In this document: positions 56,885 through 64,000 of the stretch, one piece after another
Numbering within the stretch: the stretch's first letter is position 1
Layout of the letters: each line of letters begins with the position of its first letter
NCBI RefSeq assembly: GCF_902806685.2
Contig: NC_048553.1
Location: 5,873,099 to 5,937,098 of the forward strand
Reading direction: 5' to 3'
DNA: 64,000 nucleotides
DNA from: Maniola hyperantus
Lineage: Eukaryota; Arthropoda; Insecta; Lepidoptera; Nymphalidae
Notes under the pieces: model-generated
What the model saw: only the letters and a program-made list of their open reading frames with translations
The model's database searches: none
What the model was told of the DNA's origin: nothing
Translations under genes and position numbers: made by a program

Positions 56885-57150
56885 TAAGGTTAAGGAACAG
56901 AATGTTGTCAAAACCATAAGACTTCGAGAATGCGATGGGCAGGACATGTGCAACGCATGGACAACACACGAGCCCTGAAAAAGTTGTTGGACAGTAAACC
57001 AGAGGGCAGTAGAAGTCTTGTGGGTTGATGGAGTGGAGAAGGATATGAGGGTTCGGGGGGTTCGGAGCTGGAAAGAAGCTGCATCTGACCGGCTCCAATG
57101 GCGGATTTCGCCTGACCAAGCCAAGGCCCACCCAGGGCTGTAGTGCTTTG
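56885..57150 (+). pseudogene. LINE ORF2 C-terminal relic
   Basis: Plus-strand frames read MRWAGHVQRMDNTRALKKL, LDSKPEGSR, then shifted to WKEAASDRLQWRISPDQAK and AHPGL. The order RWAGHVxRM...P.G.R...W...A.DR..W....QAK.HPGL is the C-terminus of lepidopteran non-LTR elements. At least one frameshift. Ends near a GATGAT run. Confidence 0.75.
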
Positions 57151-57376
57151 CTGCTGCTGATGATGATGAAATCGTGCTGCAGAATATCTAATTTTACGGT
57201 ATGACATACATACTTGTAAGGATTCGGGGTTCGTTTTAAATTATTGTATTATATAGCCCTATGGCATGCCGCAATGTCGCACTATTTTGCTTTATCCTAA
57301 ATGAAGCCTAAGTTAGGTAGAGTGCTTGCACAGAGAGCTTTTGAATTTTAGCTTTCGGTTGTATACTTACTTAACA

Positions 57377-57691
57377 CGTCATCATCATCATCATGAGCAT
57401 CCCATCGCCGGCTCACTACAAAGCACGGGTCTCCCCTCAGAGTCAGAAGGGGTTTGGCCATAGTCTACCACGCTGGCCAAGTGCGGATTGGCAGACTTCA
57501 CATATCTTTAAGAACATTATGGAGAACTCTCAGGTGTGCAGCTTTCCTCACAATGTTTTGCTTCACCGTAAAAACAAGTGATATTTAATTACTTTAAACG
57601 CACATAGCTCCGGAAACTTAGAGGTGCGTGCCCAGGATCGAACCCCCAATCTCCGATTAGGAGGTGGCAGTCCTAACCTCTTGGCTTATTA
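57377..57691 (-). mobile_element. tRNA-derived SINE, full-length copy
   Basis: CATCAT tail at the low end, gtctaccacgctggccaagt, and a tRNA-like head with ggatcgaacccccaatctcc at the high end. Confidence 0.85.
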
Positions 57692-57697
57692 CTTAAT

Positions 57698-57861
57698 ACG
57701 TAGGTAGTCCGCGACGCCGACAGGTAGAGATGGCATTCAGGGTATGAGGCGGGGAGACACCCCGCACACCGTCACCCGCGTTCGTCCGCACCGGGTTAGC
57801 GCGGGGGCTGTGCGAGTGTTGTTGTCTCCCCGATTGCCATGTCAACCTGTCGCGTACTATA
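57698..57861. mobile_element. GC-rich palindromic MITE, copy F
   Basis: gacaggtagagatggcattc on the left, gattgccatgtcaacctgtc and gcgtactata on the right. It abuts the SINE at 57377-57691. Confidence 0.75.
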
Positions 57862-60505
57862 AATTTTCATGTCTACTTTGATAATGTATGAATACTGCAA
57901 GTATGAGTATTATTATATTTATTCTCTCTCTCGCTGTTTTCTATGATGGATGGGCACGCAGCAACTTATTCCGATTTATTACGAAACGTCTCGCCTACCT
58001 ATAATAATATATTTAATTCTTTTTTAGCTTTGTCACGGATTATTTATACGCTTGCAAATAAACTCCATTGTTTATATATTTACATAACAGCCAATCCAAA
58101 ACGTACCTCTCGTGTAATGGAGATATGTTTTACGCATAAGTATTTGAATTACAACAATAGGTGAGATATCATAAACCAAACAAGCAAAATTACAGCATTT
58201 TAAGTGAAGGTTAAATATGGTAAGTCTATTAGTCAAATTGAACAGATACATAATACACACGCTTTATTTGAAAACAAATAATTAAATCAAATTGGCTTTT
58301 AGAAACATTCTAACATTTATAAACCAAACATCGACTGAAACGATTTACCGATATTTGAATTACGACAATAGCTCATTAATATAGCCAAATGAGCAAAATT
58401 GTATATAATCAATCGCATTTACAGATATTATAAGGTTAGCACATAACATAATAGTTTCGTTCTGTCGGTAACTACTATTAATGATAATAAAATACACTAA
58501 TATGTAAAACGAAAAGGTGGACTGACTGACTGATCTTTCAACGCAAAGCTCAAACTGCTGGACGGATCGGGCTGAAATTTGGCATGTAGATAGCTAATAT
58601 GACGTAGACATGCGCTATGAAAGGATTTCTTAATAGGGCTCTGAAATTCGTGTTATCAGAGTAATATATTGTAAGCTAGAGTAATATATTTTAATTAATA
58701 AATGTAGAATAAAATTCAATTACAGATTCTAACATTTATTTCGCTAAATAATATATCGCATAAATTATTATAGTCTTTGGATTTTATATGTAGAATATAT
58801 ATAATAGATATATATTGCACCACCTTGACTTAACCTAATAGTTGAATTAAATTGAATATAGAAAAACGCACTAATTACTACGTGCATCCAGCCACAAATC
58901 TCAGTTTCGTAACACAGACAATACTTCATTATTATCTAAAATGTTTAACAATAACATATTCGATTGCTACAATTTTATGGATGAAATTTTCAATATTAAT
59001 TCCCGAAGTGCAAACTATCATCAGTTGAACAATGTTTACTTTAGTCATAGTCTGATAACACTCTTGCAGTTTGATTACTTTACAGTCAGTACCTACAGGC
59101 TACAATATTGTGTGTACTTATTATCAATAGTATTTCAAGTCAAATTAATGTAAATAAATAAAAGTTTCACATACACATGCACACAAACTTTCGCCTTTAT
59201 AATATTAAGTGTGGTTATTTATATTCTCATAAATTGTTATGTTTGTCAGTACTAAATAAACAGACCTATATGAAAATACTTTTACTTTTATTATAGCTTC
59301 AGTGATGTTTAAACGCGGCGTACTTTTGCAAATTATACTACAACGGCGACTTTTTTAACTATTTGAATCGTAATATCTCAGAAACAGTGAATCTTAGAAG
59401 AACAAGTGTAATTTTTTTAATGAATAATTGCATGATCTACAATTTCGTTCAACATATTTTCATGATAAAACTTACCGTTTGACTTTGAAAACGCAAAAAA
59501 CCCATATTTACGAAATTTGACTTTGAATTACTTTTTTTCCAAATGTCAGATCGATGGGGACTTTCGATATTTCATTTATAATGGTGTTCCAAACATTCGT
59601 ACAAATTTTCAGCTCTGTGCGAATTAATGTAACCTTGAATGTCTATTTTGACTGGGCTTAGATAACATGTTAACAGACTTTGTTTTGTAACGGTCTTTGT
59701 TTATTGCTGAGGCTAGTGGACATAGGGTAATGCCAATATACCCATTTCGTGGGACATCACTGACTCTCTAGTAGGACTATAACTCTCTGCATCGAGGATT
59801 TAATTATGAACGATTTATCGTTCATGAAACGTATTATGAGAAAATAATAACGATGCCCTCCGCTTTAACTGCGTAGGCTGAAATTATTAAAAGCACCAAA
59901 ACCGCAGCTCGAACAAATTGCGGTCTGATAAAAGTTTAAAACTGCGATAAAATATTTATTGCAAACTCCATCCCATATTCCATAAAATCGAAAATATTCA
60001 TTATAGTTGTTGTGTAATATTATCTCTTCACGATACTCATAAGGCAAGTCCAATCATTTATTAGATGTCAGTCGTAATCAGGGTTGAAAAAATCAGTTTA
60101 AAAATCAGTTTTTTTTAAAACAACATTGTGTAAAACATTTTAGTCGTAACATCGTCCGATAAAGTCAAGCGCAAACGTGTAAACTTTAAAAAACTAGGCC
60201 AATCTAAGGCATTTCGCCTCGAATGCTATTTCTTTAGCCAATACATACATAGACAAATTTTATTTCCGCAATTCGAAAAACAGGCCCGAGGTCGAGTGCT
60301 ACACTATAACCAACTGACCTAAAAGCATTATGGCATCTAGTCATGCGAATAAAATTCGCCTCGAGAGTTAAAAGTGCACTTAAGATAACATGTTTTATTC
60401 GAAAAAAATGTATTTTTACACTTTTGTCTGTATAGTGTTTAATTAGCTTAGTTTATAACATGTAGCGACAGATCGGGTTAAATGTATTAATCTAGAACCC
60501 AATCA

Positions 60506-60757
60506 ACATTATCATCATCAACCCATCGCCGGCTCACTACTGAGCACGATCTCCTCTATCAGAATGAGAAGGGGTTGGCCATACTCTTCCACGCTGACTA
60601 GTGCGTATTGGCATACTTGACACACCTTTGAGAACAATATGGAGAAATCACAGTCATGCAGGTACTAATTTGTACTAAAAACTAAAAAACGTACATCTAC
60701 GAAAAGTTAGAGATGCGTGCCTGGGATTGAACCCCGGACTCTCCGACTAGGAGGATG
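60506..60757 (-). mobile_element. tRNA-derived SINE, internally deleted
   Basis: Tail tcatcatcaacccatcgccg, head gtgcctgggattgaacccc; about 60 bp missing in the middle relative to 18277-18620. Followed by a partial copy of the MITE at 31585-31750 (about 60740-60905). Confidence 0.78.
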
Positions 60758-61221
60758 GCTTTAGAATGAGATTTAGGCCTTGTAGAGCGTTTCTCTTTCA
60801 CTCATATCTTATCTATGTGACGTTTTGTCGGTCTCCACAATAGAGACAACGCTCTACGAAACTCTTTCTAAAAGTCGATGTACAATATTTCCTGCCGTGT
60901 ACTGTACTAGGCCTTCACCGCTTTTCCCAATTATTTTTAGAACCCGATGGGCGGTGCTTATCCTTATCAAATTCGCAACTTGAACCGACCGAGACGATAC
61001 GACGTATTTTAATTCGGCTGACGCTTGCTACGTCTACAATGCTACATACAATATGCTACATACAATATGCTACGCTACATATTGCTACGCTAGGCGCTAC
61101 GTCATCTACTCGTGTGGTCACGCAATGTAAGCTACATTACGCTACGCGTAGTTACTTTCCGTTATGTTGGTTTATTATAAGAAATTGTTTTAGCAATAAA
61201 ATATGTACCACATTGAATTTG

Positions 61222-61382
61222 TATTCATTTAATAACTAGATGATGCTTGCGACTTCATACACATGGATTCAGGTTTTTTTTAATCCCGCAGCAAAGTCTA
61301 TATCGAACACCAACGAAATTGGTTGAAATGGCCGTGAAAAGGTAACAGACAGACAAACTTTCGCATTTATAATATTAATATT
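61222..61382 (-). repeat. CTGT-type interspersed repeat (reverse)
   Basis: actagatgatgcttgcgact, then acagacagacaaactttcgc and atttataatattaat; reverse of the 34797-35015 family, with internal loss. Confidence 0.6.
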
Positions 61383-61599
61383 GATTTAAAATTTTGACTA
61401 TTTATACTGTAAAATAGAACATGTTTCTTTGCATTAAGAATTTCAATGAAATAAAATTATTATTTACTTAAACATCCGCGTGGGAGATATTTTATTTTCC
61501 GTATATAAGTATATATAAAAGTAATAAATAATGTAAATAACATGTAAAATATTAAGTTATAATATATATAATTATATATAGTTATAACAGATAGACATG

Positions 61600-61860
61600 C
61601 TTTTGCATTTATAGGTAATACTGCTGATACCCGCGACTTCGTACACGTGGATTTAGGTTTTGAAAATCCCGTGGAAACTCTTTGACTTTCCGGGATAAAA
61701 AGTAGCATATGTTACTCTCCAGGTCTTAAACTATAACCATGTAAAAAATCACGTCGAACCGTTGCTCCGTTGCGACGTAATTGAAGGGCAAACCAACAAA
61801 GCGACAAACCAACAAACTAACAAATAAACACACTTTGGCATTTATAATGAGGGTACTGAT
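61600..61860 (-). repeat. CTGT/TTTG-type interspersed repeat (reverse)
   Basis: gctgatacccgcgacttcgt, tccgggataaaaagtagc, cgttgctccgttgcgacgta, aacaaataaacacactttgg and catttataatgagggtac. Confidence 0.65.
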
Positions 61861-62304
61861 TAATATGGGTTTGTATGATATTTTAATAACTTTATTGTAT
61901 ACCTAAGTAATGTTATGTTTGCAATGGAAAAAGCATTCTTTGTTCCTATCTCAATCTCAATAATATTCCAATAGCACAATAATTCAAACAGGAATCATAA
62001 AATGATAATAGAAAAATATCGATAACTTCAAAATGACTTGTATTATAGAGTGATCGCAGAGTTATTAGAATCAATAGTTGCACAAGTTTGCAATTCATAA
62101 TCCAACTTTGTTTGCGCGCCGTTCTACGAGTACTTATAAACTTCTATATGGTGCTTCAAGCCAATGTGCTCAGTATGTGCCTAGTTCGATAAACTGACTG
62201 AGTGGCTTGTATAACGGTAGTGGGTATTTTTCAATAAAAAAGATTTATATTCACAATGAATTTATATGAAACTGTTGCATTAATTTCTGACTATTAGTAG
62301 ATTT

Positions 62305-62435
62305 TAAATGGGCTTTATGACCGAGTTAAACACTCTGTTTTCTCACACACACACACACACATTTCCTCGCAATCGAAGTGAAAAGCAGATATATACACTC
62401 TGCTTCCATAAAACTCGGTCATAAACCCCATTTTA
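62305..62435. repeat. Foldback with CA microsatellite
   Basis: Arms aaatggg.tttatgaccgagtt and aactcggtcataaa.cccattt enclose a (CA)n run near 62345-62362. Confidence 0.75.
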
Positions 62436-63568
62436 TGTACAATCAACTATTATTTTATCAATAAAAAATATTATATAGGTATGGTTCTTTGTTTAAATTT
62501 CCACTGTTTGCCTACGTCGGCTTTTTTAAAGCCTGAAAACTTGTTTATCAGCACGTTAAAGGTTTTAATAGAACGAGTCTATGGCATTATGTGTGACGTA
62601 CGTGTTCTTATTTCTTATATTTTTATAGGAATACTTAAACAATGAGACCATAAACAATTGATAGTTAATAAATTTAAAAAAACATGACTGTTCTGCTTTA
62701 TTGAATTAAAAATTTATACCTAGTGTCTCTCGGGATGATGTAGGATTGTAACGATATCTTCTACATCCAAATCAGTCGTTTAGAAGTTATGGTAGATGAA
62801 CCCTAAAACCATTACACTCCTTCTTTGGGCAGTTATGTGGTAATTAATTATTATTATTAATGAATTTAACAAAGATATTATTAATTTGATGTTTGTTTAC
62901 ATTAGATATACTTATTATTAATTTTTCCGTTGAGCAACATATAACTAGTGAGTATAAGCACAAATGTTATAGCAAAAGTAATTTGGATCTTTGTCCATGT
63001 ATAAGTCCCGAAAATTGCTATTGCGCTGGAACCATGTCTAATTAATATCGAAATGACGTCATTTTGACCTCAGCCGAAATAAAAATATACCATCAGCTCG
63101 AAACTTCAGTTTAGTGCTGACGTCACTAAAATGGCGGCCACGCGCATTAGCAGTTTGCGGGACTTATATCATGATGTATTTTTAAAGCTAAAAGTAAAAG
63201 TAAAATAAATACTGAGATAAGTAATAAGAGAAAGTAAAAACAATTCGAAAGAAAAAGAGATTTTACAAGTCTAATTCGGAACCCCTTCTCGTAAAAAACT
63301 CCAGCAAATAAAACAATAAACTCGTTAACAAAAACAAGATAATTTCATAACGACCCTTCATAAAAGGAAAGGTTGTCTATTAAAATTGAATAAAACATCA
63401 AAAGTTTCTATTTATAAACTCTAAGAGCTTACGGGTAAACCATTAAACGTGACAAAAACAGAACATCGGCTTCCGGGCATTTATCTTGCACGGAGAGGTA
63501 TAAAGGGCATAAATAAAGCAAAACCTATAAAGCTTTAAAGCAACAATGAAAAATACGAACCGTTTTAC

Positions 63569-63648
63569 GTCGGGTGGTGGTGTGAGGCTGGGGTGGAGGT
63601 CCGGCGCGCCTTGCGAGCCCGAACAATGCCTCCCCGACGCGAGTACCG
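63569..63648 (-). CDS. Tentative exon, unrecognised
   Basis: A GC-rich island with a good acceptor (tttgtttctgcag) and a moderate donor (GAC|GTAAAA). All three frames are open, so the protein is uncertain. With that donor, the frame that fits the next exon (52846-52892) reads RYSRRGGIVRARKARRTS and so on, which is low-complexity and arginine-rich. A later, weaker donor (CG|GTTCGT) would allow the frame SGSQGAPDLHPSLTPPPD instead. It could equally be a GC-rich 5' untranslated exon. Confidence 0.3.
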
Positions 63649-64000
63649 CTGCAGAAACAAAAAACACATGAACAACCGCTCCAATTATTGACGTGGGCAT
63701 GAGATGGAAGCTCCGTGAGTCGAGCCTGAAACACACGCAACCGCAGCTGCTCGGCAAGACGTCACATCAAACGCGCGCGTACACGTGAAATATTGCCAGA
63801 TAGTGGGGACTGCCGACACGAGTGTAAACTTAAAACTATGAAATAAAAGTGTTTTTTTTGGATTTTCCAATTAATTTGGTATCAAAAATTAAATTTCATC
63901 ATTTGTAAATTTAAAAAAAAAATAACATTAGTTTAGTTTTTACATCTATCGGCATTCCGTGTACTAACATTAGTATGTTGGTGAGGTAACCTTGAAGTTT
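63649..64000. other. GC-richer edge, no assigned feature
   Basis: Bases 63649-63800 stay GC-richer with several CpG, which would suit a promoter or first exon of the minus-strand chain, but no signal can be pinned down. The rest is AT-rich. Confidence 0.25.

Larger units (their letters stand above)
52893..63568. other. Intron-like stretch, repeat-filled
   Basis: SINE copies (53102-53165, 53909-54228, 57377-57691, 60506-60757), palindromic MITEs (56070-56224, 57698-57861), a LINE relic (56885-57150), CTGT-type repeats (61222-61382, 61600-61860), a CA-microsatellite foldback (62305-62435) and hairpins. No gene is seen. Confidence 0.5.

Noticed and set aside
56859..57207. Minus-strand frames of 86-99 aa
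   Set aside because: Antisense of a plus-strand LINE C-terminal relic, which explains the coding-like composition.

Overview
This is an AT-rich invertebrate nuclear window, most likely from a moth or butterfly (Lepidoptera). The evidence is long introns, tRNA-derived SINEs that end in GATGAT-type tails, dense short interspersed repeats with CTGT, TTTG or GACT runs, foldback MITEs, LINE relics, and a multi-exon gene spelled out in small exons with canonical GT/AG sites. The lepidopteran assignment rests on the look of the repeat families and is an inference. There is no bacterial-type operon, CRISPR array or genuine tRNA/rRNA gene.

Region 1 (263-14314, minus strand): seventeen exons of a Dscam-family cell-adhesion gene. 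I reconstructed every exon by hand with splice sites, and the codon phases match at every junction. In transcript order they encode Ig5 to Ig9 (two exons per Ig domain), FNIII 1 to 3, and the start of FNIII 4, after which the gene leaves the window at the low-coordinate end. Just upstream of the first Ig7 exon lie three decayed tandem copies of that exon (10540-10998). Ig7 is the domain that is alternatively spliced in Drosophila Dscam1 (exon 9) and Dscam2.

Region 2 (15055-63648, minus strand): a chain of five small putative exons (about 15.1, 22.3, 30.0, 52.9 and 63.6 kb). Four of them have good splice sites and a single open frame each, with matching phases. The last one is also phase-compatible with the Ig5 exon. 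I do not recognise the encoded protein. No exons for Ig1 to Ig4 or a signal peptide were found upstream of Ig5. So either this chain is an unusual 5' part of the same transcript, or it is a separate gene and the Dscam 5' exons lie beyond the window.

Region 3 (36634-46063): a complete Ty3/gypsy-type LTR retrotransposon inserted in the long intron between the 52.9 kb and 30.0 kb exons. It has two 1495-bp LTRs in which I saw no differences, a TTAC target duplication, a tRNA-Lys-like primer site, an intact gag, and an intact pol (protease, RT, RNase H, integrase). Gag and pol are joined by a textbook -1 frameshift heptamer abutting the gag stop. There is no env. It looks very young and possibly active.

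The remainder is intron or intergenic DNA filled with repeats: about eight SINE copies, six copies of a GC-rich palindromic MITE family, several single foldback elements, four LINE 3'-end coding relics and a LINE 3'-UTR relic, and a recent 590-bp tandem duplication at 19-20 kb.
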